Made by a program: the position numbers and the translations under genes
Notes under the pieces: model-generated
Database searches by the model: none
The model's input: the letters and a program-made list of their open reading frames with translations, nothing else
Told to the model about the DNA's origin: nothing
Shown here: positions 45,052 through 54,660 of the stretch, piece after piece
How the letters are laid out: each line of letters starts with the position of its first letter
Position numbering within the stretch: the first letter of the stretch is position 1
Assembly (NCBI GenBank): GCA_002316315.1
Contig: DCDG01000048.1
Span: 124,614 to 188,613, forward strand
Reading direction: 5' to 3'
DNA length: 64,000 nt
DNA from: Candidatus Aminicenantes bacterium UBA1061
GTDB lineage: Bacteria > Acidobacteriota > Aminicenantia > Aminicenantales > Saccharicenantaceae

Positions 45052-48000
45052 CTAGCGGCGTATCTGCCCGGCCTTTTTTCCCTGGGTGCGAGGTGAAGAC
45101 CGCAGGGGTTCTAAAACCGGTCTGGTACCGGCTTCAGCCGAACTGGCTATCACCTGGCCAGCGCAGTCTAAGGCTTCAAACCGGTAAGTATAATTTTTCC
45201 CTTTATCAAGATATGTATCTAAATAAACCAGATGGTCATAGCTCAATTCGCCTTCAGTGAACTCTTTTCTTAACTCATAACTTCCACCGGTCGTTTTGCG
45301 CCAGAGTTTGTATTTAGTCACACTGTAAGGGGCCGCCTTGCTGACCACTACTGATATCCGGCCATAATCCCGCCTGATAATCCAGGCTGATTCCGTCCGC
45401 CTTTCAACTTGCAAATCAATGGTGATGGCCGGAATAAAGCCGGTACCAGAAACATTAAAGGCCACGGCCGGATTATCCGGGTCATTCGAGCTCAAAGTGT
45501 AGGTGGCACTCTCAACTCCGGTGTTCAGGGGAGAAAATCTGATTGTTAGCTGCTTTGAGCTAAAGGGAGGAATGGTTAAGGGCAAAGCCGGACCTACAAA
45601 AGAAAAGTCGGTTGAGCCCGAGCTTCGAGCCACTGCACTGATGATGAGATCAGCTCCGCCGTCATTATAAATCGTCGTGGTTAAATCCTTATGTTCACAG
45701 ACATTCACCTGGCCAAAAATTACCTCGCTAATAGGCAGCCTGATTTTTGGCTTATTTTCAGGGGTGGTAACCGAAGACTCATTGGAATAAGCGGAATCAC
45801 CGACTGAATTAAAAGCCCTTACCCGATAATAATAAGTTGTAAGAGGCAAAAGCCCACTATCATTATATGTGGTTTGCCCTTCTCCAGCCGTGCCGACTGG
45901 CTGATAGCTGCCGCCGCTTCCTTCTTTTCTTTCTATTTTAAATCCATCTTCGTTATATGAATTATCCGTCCAGTTTAACCTTACCTGAGAATAAGATATA
46001 GCTATCGCCTGAAGAGCTGAGGGTGCAGCCGGCACAGTCAAGGCAGGAGTGGTGACAGAAGCCTCATTAGAAGAAGCTGAATCGCCGCTAGCATTAAAAG
46101 CAAACACCCGGTAAGTATAGGTCGTGGTTTCCGTGACACTCGTATCAGAGTAAATAATCACATTAGCCGCTAAAGTAGCTATTGTTCTCCAGTTGCTGCC
46201 GCTGGTTTTTCTCTCAACCCTGAAGCCTTCCTCTCCGCTCGATTTATCCTGCCAGGTTAGATTAACCTTCCTTTCGTTAACCGCTTCCGCCGTCAGATTG
46301 ACTGGAGCAGCAGGAGTAGTCAGGACATTAAGTTCATTTGAAAAAGCTGATGTACCGGCATTGTTATAGGCTTTTACCCGGTAGTAATAACTTGTAGCCT
46401 CACTAAGCCCACTATTATTATAGGTGGTTACATTAGCCCCAAGACTGGCCACCTGAGCCCAGCTTCCAGTACTACCCGTCTTCCGCTCAACTATAAAACC
46501 ATCTTCGATTGTAGATAGATCATCCCAGGCCAGACTGGCTTCTGATTGAGAAACAGAGGTTACCCTCAAATTACCAGGCCTGATTGGCGGTAATTTTAAA
46601 CGGCTGATAAAAGCATCCTCAGAAAGATAACCACTTCCCCCGCCTGGGGTGGTAAATGGCCCGCCCAGAACCGGAAAATTAGAGGAGGTGGTAAAACCGG
46701 CCAGGCAAGCTAATCCATTGGGATCAAGAGCCAGTCCGTTAGCTTCCTCGTTTCCGCTGCCGCCAAAATAGGTAGAATATGTAAGGCTTGAGCCGCTGGC
46801 TCCAACCACGGTTAGGAAAACATCACGTCCCCCCCCATAACCGGAGTAGCTGGTGCCAACCAGCGGGAAATCACTGGAATCTGTAGCGCCTACTACCACC
46901 GCTTCACCGGCCTTGTTGACGGCGATGGACAGGCCAAAATCCCCGGCCGCACCCCCCAGAAAACCGCTATAATCAAGGGCCGAACCGTCAGCCTTAACCT
47001 TGGCGACATAGGCATCTCCCCCTCCGTTATAACTGGTATCGGGGCCAACTATTACCGGAAAACCTTTAGAAGAAACAGTCGTCCCGGTCACATAAGCACA
47101 GCCGGCACTATCAACTGCTATTCCAGTTCCATAATCATCTGCGGTTCCCCCAATATAACCGCAATAGATTAGAGATGTACCTGAAGAACTGACCTTAGTC
47201 ACAAAAGCATCCAGTCCACCCGAATGCGTTAACTTTGGCCCGGTTTTTACCGGAAATTGATGGCCGGGAGCAGACGCCGTATAGCCCGTAATATAAATAT
47301 TGTTGTTATTATCTAAGGCCAGCCAGCAGCCAACATCATCCTGGCTCCCCCCGATGTAACCGCAGAACTCGAGAGCATTGCCAGTAGCCGCTACCCTGGC
47401 CACAAAGACATCCTTACCACCATTGAAGGTTTGATCAGGACCAACGGCCACCGGAAAACCATTGCCATTATCCGTCGTACCCATCAGGCAAGCACGACCA
47501 GAGGTATCTACTGCTACCGAGCTGGCCAGATCAGTGCCCTGCCCACCCAGGAAGCCGCTATAAATCAAGCTGTTGCCACTGGCATTTAATTTAGTTATAA
47601 AAGCGTCGCTAAACTGGGCAATATTTCCACTGCAGCTTAGATTAGGACCGACAAAAGCCGGAAAATCAGCTGAAAAAGTATAACCACTTATATAAGCACA
47701 GCCAGAGCTATCAACCGCAATCCCGGTTCCGCTATCATTATAGCTTCCTCCCAGGTAGCCGCAATAAACCAGATTTCCTGAAGTATTAACCTTGGCCACA
47801 AAAGCATCTGTCCCGAGAGCGGGTCCATTAAAGACTGTTTCCGGCCCGACCAGCACTGGAAAATCGAAGGAAGCCGTCCAACCAGTTAGATAACAGTTAC
47901 CCAGGCTATCTGTAGCTATAGCGAGACCCCGGTCATTAGATAAGCCACCCAGGAAGCCGCTGTGGATTAAAATAGCCGGATCAATAATGAGGGGAAGAGA

Positions 48001-48834
48001 CCGGTCATATTCTCCGGTCTTAAAACCATAAATAACTGAGACCAGGCCGGAGGGCTCCGTCTTTTTCTCTAAAATTACGTAATCAGCAGTTATCTCAATT
48101 TTTTGTCTATTTTTTATCTGATAGGCAACCGGGCGACGGTCACAAAAACTCCCTACCTCGGTGGTAATCTCAAGCTCACCATTTTTATTGAGATTTATAT
48201 CGGCCGCCCCTGAATATTTCAACCTGATACTGGATACAGGTGTTTCGGGACTGATGATAAATTCTGATTTTAAATAGCCCCCTTCACTGCCAAAGGTCAG
48301 ATCAATTCCCGGCCAAGCCTCATGGTATTCGACCCGGGTACAGGCTTTAAGGCCCGTTTTCCAGTCTTCAGACTTCCCTTTAAAGAAAGAATATACAGGA
48401 CCAGAGTCAGCAGCCAGGCCGGCTGGCTCTCCTGAGCCACTAAACCCAAGAAAATCAAGTCTGACTGTCTGTCGGCGGGCTTGAGGTTCGCCAGGCAGCC
48501 GGTCGGCTCGATCAAGCCTGAACAATGATATAGTCAGACCACCATCTGTAAAATAAATATTTTTTTCTTGCCCTGTGAGATAATACTTTACCCGAGCATC
48601 GATCTGACCCTTATTAGGAATAAAACAAACCGGCCAATTTTCCCCAATTTGAAATGAGCCAGACCTATCTTGAGAGACAGACATTAGCCCGTTCTGGCTA
48701 ACCTGATCAGCAGTCAGGCCGATTTCTCCGTTGAAACCATCTATCACCAGAAAACCAGCCGCCATCAATATGACCAGAGCCAGTTTGACCAGCCCTGAGA
48801 AATGTCTTCTGGACTTATTGATTCTCGCGTTCAT
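45052..48834 (-). CDS. Giant secreted SBBP-repeat / FN3 / ASH protein
   Basis: A 1260-residue exported protein with a signal anchor (residues 14-34). After a beta-rich N-terminal region (about 60-290) come roughly eight SBBP repeats of about 55-60 residues (pattern DSSGCAYISGYTFSADFP, 290-765), expected to form a propeller. Three fibronectin type III domains follow (about 770-1060; shared motif EDGFIVERKTG...YYYRVKAYN), then an ASH/choice-of-anchor-D domain (about 1065-1165, DNPAVAFNVSGTGF) and a further beta domain. No sorting tail is evident. Role likely adhesive or structural. It is first in a unit with the metzincin-TPR gene. Confidence 0.85.
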   Translation of the reverse strand: MNARINKSRRHFSGLVKLALVILMAAGFLVIDGFNGEIGLTADQVSQNGLMSVSQDRSGSFQIGENWPVCFIPNKGQIDARVKYYLTGQEKNIYFTDGGLTISLFRLDRADRLPGEPQARRQTVRLDFLGFSGSGEPAGLAADSGPVYSFFKGKSEDWKTGLKACTRVEYHEAWPGIDLTFGSEGGYLKSEFIISPETPVSSIRLKYSGAADINLNKNGELEITTEVGSFCDRRPVAYQIKNRQKIEITADYVILEKKTEPSGLVSVIYGFKTGEYDRSLPLIIDPAILIHSGFLGGLSNDRGLAIATDSLGNCYLTGWTASFDFPVLVGPETVFNGPALGTDAFVAKVNTSGNLVYCGYLGGSYNDSGTGIAVDSSGCAYISGYTFSADFPAFVGPNLSCSGNIAQFSDAFITKLNASGNSLIYSGFLGGQGTDLASSVAVDTSGRACLMGTTDNGNGFPVAVGPDQTFNGGKDVFVARVAATGNALEFCGYIGGSQDDVGCWLALDNNNNIYITGYTASAPGHQFPVKTGPKLTHSGGLDAFVTKVSSSGTSLIYCGYIGGTADDYGTGIAVDSAGCAYVTGTTVSSKGFPVIVGPDTSYNGGGDAYVAKVKADGSALDYSGFLGGAAGDFGLSIAVNKAGEAVVVGATDSSDFPLVGTSYSGYGGGRDVFLTVVGASGSSLTYSTYFGGSGNEEANGLALDPNGLACLAGFTTSSNFPVLGGPFTTPGGGSGYLSEDAFISRLKLPPIRPGNLRVTSVSQSEASLAWDDLSTIEDGFIVERKTGSTGSWAQVASLGANVTTYNNSGLSEATSYYYRVKAYNNAGTSAFSNELNVLTTPAAPVNLTAEAVNERKVNLTWQDKSSGEEGFRVERKTSGSNWRTIATLAANVIIYSDTSVTETTTYTYRVFAFNASGDSASSNEASVTTPALTVPAAPSALQAIAISYSQVRLNWTDNSYNEDGFKIERKEGSGGSYQPVGTAGEGQTTYNDSGLLPLTTYYYRVRAFNSVGDSAYSNESSVTTPENKPKIRLPISEVIFGQVNVCEHKDLTTTIYNDGGADLIISAVARSSGSTDFSFVGPALPLTIPPFSSKQLTIRFSPLNTGVESATYTLSSNDPDNPAVAFNVSGTGFIPAITIDLQVERRTESAWIIRRDYGRISVVVSKAAPYSVTKYKLWRKTTGGSYELRKEFTEGELSYDHLVYLDTYLDKGKNYTYRFEALDCAGQVIASSAEAGTRPVLEPLRSSPRTQGKKAGQIRR

Positions 48835-48990
48835 TTTCTCTCCCCCAACAATATAAATCTAAATAACTAACTACCAAATTTCTTCCTCTGTAGAATAACA
48901 ATTCGGACGGGTGTTCGTCAACCTATTATTTTTTATCTGGCAATTAACAATTTTCAATGACTTTTTATTTTTAATTCTTCCCCGGCTGTC

Positions 48991-49019
48991 TTGACACGCA
49001 TCTCTTTTATCAGTATAAA
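48991..49019 (+). promoter_or_regulatory. Consensus promoter of the mgtA leader
   Basis: TTGACA (48991-48996), 17-nt spacer, TATAAA (49014-49019). Initiation near 49026 leaves a leader of about 390 nt before mgtA. Confidence 0.65.
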
Positions 49020-49055
49020 ATTATATGTAAAAATAAATTTGATCAATTAAACGAA

Positions 49056-49164
49056 AGGACAAAACAGGCTAACTAACATGACCGATGGCGACGGAAGCCC
49101 AAGTAGCAGGCCGGCAGCCTTTTATCATCAGTTGACTTGTGCTGGCCGGAAGGCTAATTGTCCT
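49056..49164 (+). ncRNA. Structured 5' leader RNA of mgtA, unknown class
   Basis: Within the leader the segment is closed by AGGACAA (49056-49062) and TTGTCCT (49158-49164). Inside, CCGGCAGC pairs with GCTGGCCGG with one bulged G, and CAGCCTT can alternatively pair with AAGGCT. A closed multibranch domain just after a consensus promoter and before a metal-transport gene suggests a cis-regulatory RNA. I could not match it to the M-box, manganese, NiCo or ydaO consensus from memory. Confidence 0.5.
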
Positions 49165-49190
49165 CTGGTTATCAGATTACGACCGTAGAC

Positions 49191-49241
49191 GATTCACCTC
49201 CGGCCTGAATGCCAGGCAGGTCCGGCTTAGGGAGGTGAATC
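49191..49241 (+). promoter_or_regulatory. Hairpin sequestering a Shine-Dalgarno before a leader ORF
   Basis: GATTCACCTCC (49191-49201) pairs perfectly with GGAGGTGAATC (49231-49241); a smaller stem GCCTG/CAGGC sits in the loop. The 3' arm contains the GGAGGTG ribosome site for the TTG at 49242, so opening the hairpin would be needed for its translation. No T-run follows, so it is not a terminator. Confidence 0.55.
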
Positions 49242-49427
49242 TTGGCCATAAAAAAAATCCTGCATTCCCTTGAGTTAAATCTAAGGGTTTGCCCTGTCTC
49301 GATAACACCTGCGTCCATTTTTTGCTCCCTGCCAGAGGTGAAAAAACCCGTTAAAGAAATTTATCACCCGGCATCAAATCTTACCTGTTCTATTATTCTG
49401 ATCCGGAGGTTGACGAGATGGCATTAG
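49242..49427 (+). CDS. Putative leader peptide ORF overlapping mgtA
   Basis: A 61-codon ORF starting at TTG 7 nt after GGAGG and ending 10 nt into mgtA. The peptide (MAIKKILHSLELNLRVC...) has no recognised domain and is not clearly a protein gene. Its position between a regulated ribosome site and the mgtA start is like a translation-coupled leader peptide. Expression is not proven; it could equally be fortuitous. Confidence 0.35.
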   Translation: MAIKKILHSLELNLRVCPVSITPASIFCSLPEVKKPVKEIYHPASNLTCSIILIRRLTRWH

Positions 49428-52093
49428 GGAAAAAGAGAATATGGTCAAGGCTCTTCAATGGCAAAACTAAGCCACAACAAAAAGCTCAGTTCAACCGTGA
49501 CCTCAGCCAGTACGAGCGTCGGCTAATTGACCTCTGCTGCCAACCCCTGGACGAAGCCTTAGTTCATCTCGAAACCTCCCTCCAGGGCCTTACTACCGAA
49601 GAAACTGAAGACCGGCTAAATCAATATGGTCCAAACGAGCTCACCAGCAAAAAGAAATTAAGTTTCTGGGCTGATGTCTATCAGCGTCTTAAAAATCCTT
49701 TAGTCATTCAGCTTCTGGCTATTGCTTTTATTTCCGCCATTATCGGTGAGTCCAAATCAACAATAGTCGTCTGTATGATGATTCTTTTGAGTCTTGGCCT
49801 TTCTTATGTTCTTGATCGCAGATCATTTCAAGCAGTCGAAGCCCTCGGAAAACGGGTCCAGTCGAGAACCTTGGTGTTAAGGAATGGAGTTGAGATTGAA
49901 ATAAAGATTTCCGAGGTTGTTCCCGGCGATCTGGTGATTCTTCAGGCGGGATCAATAATTCCAGCCGATATCAGGCTGATCTCGGCTAAAGACTTTTTTG
50001 TCAGCGAATCAGCTCTGACTGGCGAATCAATGCCAGTAGAGAAAACCGCTGCCACACCGGCATCTCCGGTTAAATCTGCTCTGGAACTTAACAATGCCTG
50101 TTTTCTGGGGACATTTGTCACCAGCGGCACAGCCAGAGGAGTGGTGATAAATACCGGACACCAGACACTTTATGGAGCCATATCTGAAAAACTGGCCGAA
50201 CCTCCTCCAGCCACCAGCTTTGATCGCGGGGTACGTGATTTTGCCTTTTTGATGATCAGGTTCATGCTGATTATGGTTTTTGCTGTTTTTATGATTGTTG
50301 GCCTGACCAAGGGCAACTGGCTGGAAGCACTCCTTTTCGCTGTGGCAGTCGCTGTCGGGTTAACCCCGGAAATGCTCCCTATGATTATGACAGTCAATCT
50401 GGCCAAAGGTGCACTGTCCATGGCCAAAAAGAAGGTCATAGTCAAGCGGCTACCGGCTATCCAGAATTTTGGCGCCATAAATGTCCTCTGCACAGATAAA
50501 ACCGGCACTCTGACACAGGATCGGGTTGTTCTCGAAAAACACGTGGACATTCTCGGGCATACCAGTGAAGATGTCTTGAATTACGCTTATCTTAATAGCT
50601 ATTTCCAGACAGGTCTTAAAAATCTGATAGATCGGGCAATTCTGGAATACAAGGATTTGATTGTCGAGGAGAATTGCCGCCTGGTAGATGAACTTCCTTT
50701 TGATTTCGAACGCCGCCGGATGTCGGTTGTTGTTGACTATGAAGACAGCCACGTCCTCGTCTGCAAAGGTGCCGTAGAAGAAATATATTCTTGCTGCAGC
50801 AGCTACCAGATTGACGATGAGGTTTATCCTTTAATTGAAATGATTCGGGCTGACCTGTTTGAAGAGGTCGAAAGACTCAATCGTGACGGTTTTCGTGTTC
50901 TCGGCATTGCTTACCGGGAGTTTCCCAGGACCAAAACAGTCTTTACCACTCAGGACGAAAGCCAGCTAATTCTTCTCGGCTATATCGCTTTTTTTGACCC
51001 GCCGAAAAGCCAGGCAGCGGAAGCTATCAGCTTGCTTAAAAACGCCGGAGTTAAAGTTAAGGTGCTAACCGGTGATAATGGGCTGGTGACGGAAAAAATT
51101 TGCCATGAAGTTGGCATTAAAATTATGGGGATGATTTCTGGCAACGATTTAGCCGGTCTCCAGCCCGAAGAATTCTCCAGGGCAGTGGAGACCAATGATG
51201 TCTTTGTCAAGTTAACTCCTTCCCAGAAAGAAGAAATAGTCGAAGCCCTCAGGAAAGATGGCCAGGTAGTTGGCTTTCTTGGCGATGGTATCAATGATGC
51301 TCCCGCCCTGCGGGCGGCTGATGTTGGCATTTCGGTTGATTCAGCCGTGGATGTAGCTAAGGAATCGGCTGACATTATTCTTCTGGTCAAAAGCCTGCTG
51401 GTGCTGGAAGAAGGAATTATAGAGGGACGCCGGGTTTTTGCCAATATTATTAAATATATCAGAATGGCAGCCAGTTCGAATTTCGGCAATATGCTGAGTG
51501 TAGTTGGAGCCAGCTATCTCCTACCTTTTCTTCCCATGCAACCAATACAGATCCTGACCAATAACCTGCTTTATGATTTCTCCCAGACCGGAATTCCGAG
51601 TGATCGGGTTGATGAGGAGCAGATTGCCGCTCCACGAAAGTGGGATATAGGCCAGATCAAAAAATTCATGTTATCTCTTGGCCCGATCAGCTCAATTTTT
51701 GACTATGCCACTTTTGGCCTGATGTGGTTTGTTTTTAACTGCCGTGGTTTTCTTGACCCGACACTTCCTGCCAGCCAGAAAGAATTCCTGGTCAAGCTTT
51801 TCCAGACCGGCTGGTTTGTGGAATCACTTTTAACCCAGACATTGATTGTCCATATTATCCGCACAAAAAAAATACCATTTATTCAAAGCCGGCCTTCCTC
51901 CCAATTATTGCTGACGACACTGGTTATTATGCTCATCGGGGCCTGGCTGCCTTATTCAGGCTTAGCCCCGACGCTCGGGCTGGTTCCCCTGCCAGCCAGT
52001 TACTGGCTTTGGATTGCAGGTTTCCTTCTAGCTTACTCTGTTCTCGCTCATAAGGTAAAGGGCTGGTTCTTTAAAAAGTTTGGAGGTGTGTAA
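49418..52093 (+). CDS. mgtA: Magnesium-translocating P-type ATPase
   Basis: An 891-residue P3B-type ATPase that imports Mg2+. Its features are: GLTTEETEDRLNQYGPNEL at the N-terminal cytosolic domain, SALTGESMPVEK, TM4 GLTPEMLPMIMTVNLAKGA (Glu in place of the PEGLP of Ca2+ pumps), phosphorylated D360 in CTDKTGTLTQD, ATP-site KGAVEEIYSCC, and FLGDGINDAPALRAADVGISVDSAVDVAKESADI. C-terminal TM6 includes NNLLYDFSQTGIPSDRVD, characteristic of MgtA/B. GGAGG lies 8 nt before the ATG. The stop overlaps the EIIA-like gene by one base. Confidence 0.93.
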   Translation: MALGKKRIWSRLFNGKTKPQQKAQFNRDLSQYERRLIDLCCQPLDEALVHLETSLQGLTTEETEDRLNQYGPNELTSKKKLSFWADVYQRLKNPLVIQLLAIAFISAIIGESKSTIVVCMMILLSLGLSYVLDRRSFQAVEALGKRVQSRTLVLRNGVEIEIKISEVVPGDLVILQAGSIIPADIRLISAKDFFVSESALTGESMPVEKTAATPASPVKSALELNNACFLGTFVTSGTARGVVINTGHQTLYGAISEKLAEPPPATSFDRGVRDFAFLMIRFMLIMVFAVFMIVGLTKGNWLEALLFAVAVAVGLTPEMLPMIMTVNLAKGALSMAKKKVIVKRLPAIQNFGAINVLCTDKTGTLTQDRVVLEKHVDILGHTSEDVLNYAYLNSYFQTGLKNLIDRAILEYKDLIVEENCRLVDELPFDFERRRMSVVVDYEDSHVLVCKGAVEEIYSCCSSYQIDDEVYPLIEMIRADLFEEVERLNRDGFRVLGIAYREFPRTKTVFTTQDESQLILLGYIAFFDPPKSQAAEAISLLKNAGVKVKVLTGDNGLVTEKICHEVGIKIMGMISGNDLAGLQPEEFSRAVETNDVFVKLTPSQKEEIVEALRKDGQVVGFLGDGINDAPALRAADVGISVDSAVDVAKESADIILLVKSLLVLEEGIIEGRRVFANIIKYIRMAASSNFGNMLSVVGASYLLPFLPMQPIQILTNNLLYDFSQTGIPSDRVDEEQIAAPRKWDIGQIKKFMLSLGPISSIFDYATFGLMWFVFNCRGFLDPTLPASQKEFLVKLFQTGWFVESLLTQTLIVHIIRTKKIPFIQSRPSSQLLLTTLVIMLIGAWLPYSGLAPTLGLVPLPASYWLWIAGFLLAYSVLAHKVKGWFFKKFGGV

Positions 52094-52899
52094 TGGATAC
52101 TTTGCTTGATGCTCTTCAGGAAGGCCGGTTGTTTGAACTTCCGGAAAATGACAAAACCCATGCTCTGCAGTTTTTAGCTCATATCATTGAAGCTTTCCCG
52201 GAAACGCCGGCTGGAACCGATGTGGTCGGACTGGTGTTAAAACGGGAGGAAATTGCCAACACAGGACTGGGTCAGGGCTGGTCTTGCCCTCATGCCCGGG
52301 TACGTTACGAGGAGGATCTGAAGTGTGTCATTGGCTGGAGTCCGGCCGGCATTGATTACGGGGCGCCAGATAAAAAGCCGGTATCCATTATTGTTATGCA
52401 TGTTGTCCCTGACAACCAGCGTAGCCATTACTTAAAAGAAATTTCTAGTCTGGCCAAAGCCCTGACCACTTACCGTGATGTGGAGAAGGTTTGTCAGGCA
52501 AAAAATCTCGACGATGTCAGGCTTTATCTCCTGGACATGATTGAGTCAACCAAGAGCTCGGCTACTCCAGATGCCAGAGCCAGAATGATCAGCCTGCAGA
52601 CCAAGCCGGTCGTCGCTGTTCAACCCCTGCCTGAGCTCAACAATTTAATCATCGAACCGGTAACCATTATCGCCGGACCGGATTTAAAACCGGTTATTCT
52701 GTCGCAGAATCCTTTTTTAACCGAAACTCTTGAAGAAATACCCAACCTGGTGGAAAAGCTTGAAATCGAAGGAGTCCATCAAAACGGGGGCTGGCGGCTG
52801 ATGCGGCGTTCGGTCGTCGCCTACCAGAAGGGTCGTGTAGCCTATGAATGCCTGGCCGTCAAAATTATCAGGCCTAACTCCTTTAAACCCTCTTCATAA
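52093..52899 (+). CDS. PTS EIIA-like (EIIA2) protein coupled to mgtA
   Basis: A 268-residue protein. Residues 1-155 match the PTS fructose/mannitol/Ntr EIIA fold, with putative phospho-His67 in GLGQGWSCPHARVR (family TGxGxGxAxPHxR). Residues 160-268 form an uncharacterised domain without recognised motif. There is no EIIB or EIIC domain. The ATG overlaps the mgtA stop by one base, so the two are made at a fixed ratio. In enterobacteria EIIA(Ntr) controls potassium uptake proteins by direct binding; a similar action on this Mg2+ pump is inferred, not shown. Confidence 0.82.
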   Translation: MDTLLDALQEGRLFELPENDKTHALQFLAHIIEAFPETPAGTDVVGLVLKREEIANTGLGQGWSCPHARVRYEEDLKCVIGWSPAGIDYGAPDKKPVSIIVMHVVPDNQRSHYLKEISSLAKALTTYRDVEKVCQAKNLDDVRLYLLDMIESTKSSATPDARARMISLQTKPVVAVQPLPELNNLIIEPVTIIAGPDLKPVILSQNPFLTETLEEIPNLVEKLEIEGVHQNGGWRLMRRSVVAYQKGRVAYECLAVKIIRPNSFKPSS

Positions 52900-53135
52900 T
52901 GTTTTTAAGATTACGTTTAACATATTAACATATAATGTGAGCCCGGGAGGTAGTTTTAGATGAGATAGTTTTAGATCTGGCCCCGTAATCAAGGCTGACT
53001 GTAAGAGTATCGAAGCAGCAGAATATGTGGTTAGACGGGCACCAAAAAATGAATAAATGTTTATCTTTTTATCTTAAGCTTTGGGTGGACTTATTGATAT
53101 AATATTTATAATCTCAAAATGAGAACGGAGGGCAC

Positions 53136-54659
53136 ATGAAAATGAGAGGAAAAAAGGCTTTTTCATATTTGACCCGGCATCTGGCGGCTGCTGGCAAAAA
53201 ATTAAAACAAAAAAAAGGAATTCAGCCCTTGGCATCCTGTTTTTTGATAGCTGCCCTGCTCATTACCAGTCTGTCCTGCGCCGTTAACCCGGTCACTCAT
53301 AAAAAGGAGTTCATGCTCCTCAGCCCGCAGGATGAGCTGGCTCTCGGTAAACAGACCGATGCGGAAATTATCGGTACTTATGGAGTTTACCAGGATGAAG
53401 CCTTGAATGCATATATTTCTTCTGTCGGCAAAAAGCTGGTCACGGTCAGCCATCAACCAGACCTGCCTTTTATTTTTAAGATCATGGACAGCCCGGTGGT
53501 TAACGCCTTTGCAGTTCCTGGCGGATATGTCTATGTGACCAGGGGAATTCTGGCCTACCTCAACGATGAAGCCGAGCTGGCCGGTACCATGGGTCATGAA
53601 ATCGGCCACGTAACTGCCCGGCACAGTGCCCAGCTTTATACCCGGGCCCAAGCAGCTCAACTTGGCCTGGCTCTGGGATCAGCCTTATCCAAAACCTTCC
53701 AGAAATTTTCCGGACTGGCCGAAGCCGGATTGAACGTTCTTTTCTTGAGTTTCAGCCGGGAGCATGAAAGACAGGCCGACGATCTCGGGGTGCTCTATGC
53801 CTCCAAAGCTGGATATGAAGCCAGTCATATGGCCAATATGTTTGTAACTCTGGAAAGGCTTAATCCCTCATCTGGCCAGGACGGGCTGCCCACCTGGCTT
53901 TCGACTCACCCTGACCCGCCTAACAGAATTGAGGCGGTCAGAAAGGCGGCTGCCGACTGGAAGGCAGCTAACCCTGGAGCTAAACTGGCTGTAAACAGGG
54001 ACGATTATTTGAGAAAACTGGATGGACTGGTTTTCGGTGATGATCCCAGGCAGGGCTATGTTGAGGGCCAGGTCTTTTATCATCCTGAACTGAGGTTTCA
54101 GTTTGTGGTTCCGGCTGGCTGGAAACTCAATAATACCGCTTCACAGGTTCAAATCATTTCACCTAAGGAGGATGCCGCCATGATCTTGACTATGGCGGAG
54201 AAGAAAACGACGGAGGAAGCGGCTCAGGCTTTTGTTGACGGTAACAAAGCCACCGTGGTGAGTTCAGATATTAAGACTATAAACGGGTTGGAGACAAAAA
54301 GGCTAAAATTTACACTTAAAACTGAAGAAGGCAATTTAGCCGGACTGGCCAATTTCATCAAAAAAGATGCTCAGGTGATGATGTTCCTCGGTTACAGCGA
54401 AGACAGCCGGTTTGTAGCTTACTCAGATCTTATTTCTACCACCTTGAATAGCTTTAAACCGTTGGCTGACCAGGCGAAAATAAATGTTAAGCCAGAGAAA
54501 ATAAAAATCATTAAGGCAGACAAAACTGACAGTCTGATCAATATTCTCAAGCCTTATAGTTATAATCAGGACAGACAAAAACAAATAGCTATAATGAACG
54601 CCATGGAACTTAGTGATAAAGTTCAGGCTGGCACGCTCATCAAGATTTTAACTAAATAA
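53136..54659 (+). CDS. M48-family metalloprotease, probable lipoprotein
   Basis: A 507-residue zinc protease. The N-terminal basic segment and hydrophobic stretch (residues 34-47) end with SLSC at 45-48, a non-ideal lipobox. The HExxH motif GHEIGHVTARHSA (H154, E155, H158) and a downstream ERQADDLGV glutamate complete the site. The C-terminal part from about residue 310 is a non-catalytic domain seen in Oma1-like (YggG/BepA) proteins. It probably acts in outer-membrane quality control. GGAGG precedes the ATG by 4 nt, or a second ATG two codons later by 10. Confidence 0.88.
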   Translation: MKMRGKKAFSYLTRHLAAAGKKLKQKKGIQPLASCFLIAALLITSLSCAVNPVTHKKEFMLLSPQDELALGKQTDAEIIGTYGVYQDEALNAYISSVGKKLVTVSHQPDLPFIFKIMDSPVVNAFAVPGGYVYVTRGILAYLNDEAELAGTMGHEIGHVTARHSAQLYTRAQAAQLGLALGSALSKTFQKFSGLAEAGLNVLFLSFSREHERQADDLGVLYASKAGYEASHMANMFVTLERLNPSSGQDGLPTWLSTHPDPPNRIEAVRKAAADWKAANPGAKLAVNRDDYLRKLDGLVFGDDPRQGYVEGQVFYHPELRFQFVVPAGWKLNNTASQVQIISPKEDAAMILTMAEKKTTEEAAQAFVDGNKATVVSSDIKTINGLETKRLKFTLKTEEGNLAGLANFIKKDAQVMMFLGYSEDSRFVAYSDLISTTLNSFKPLADQAKINVKPEKIKIIKADKTDSLINILKPYSYNQDRQKQIAIMNAMELSDKVQAGTLIKILTK

Positions 54660-54660
54660 T

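Noticed and set aside
49056..49241. M-box (Mg2+) riboswitch before mgtA
   Set aside because: The expected GTTAGGTGAGG and GCTGCCC-type core blocks are absent; only a generic structured leader is supported.
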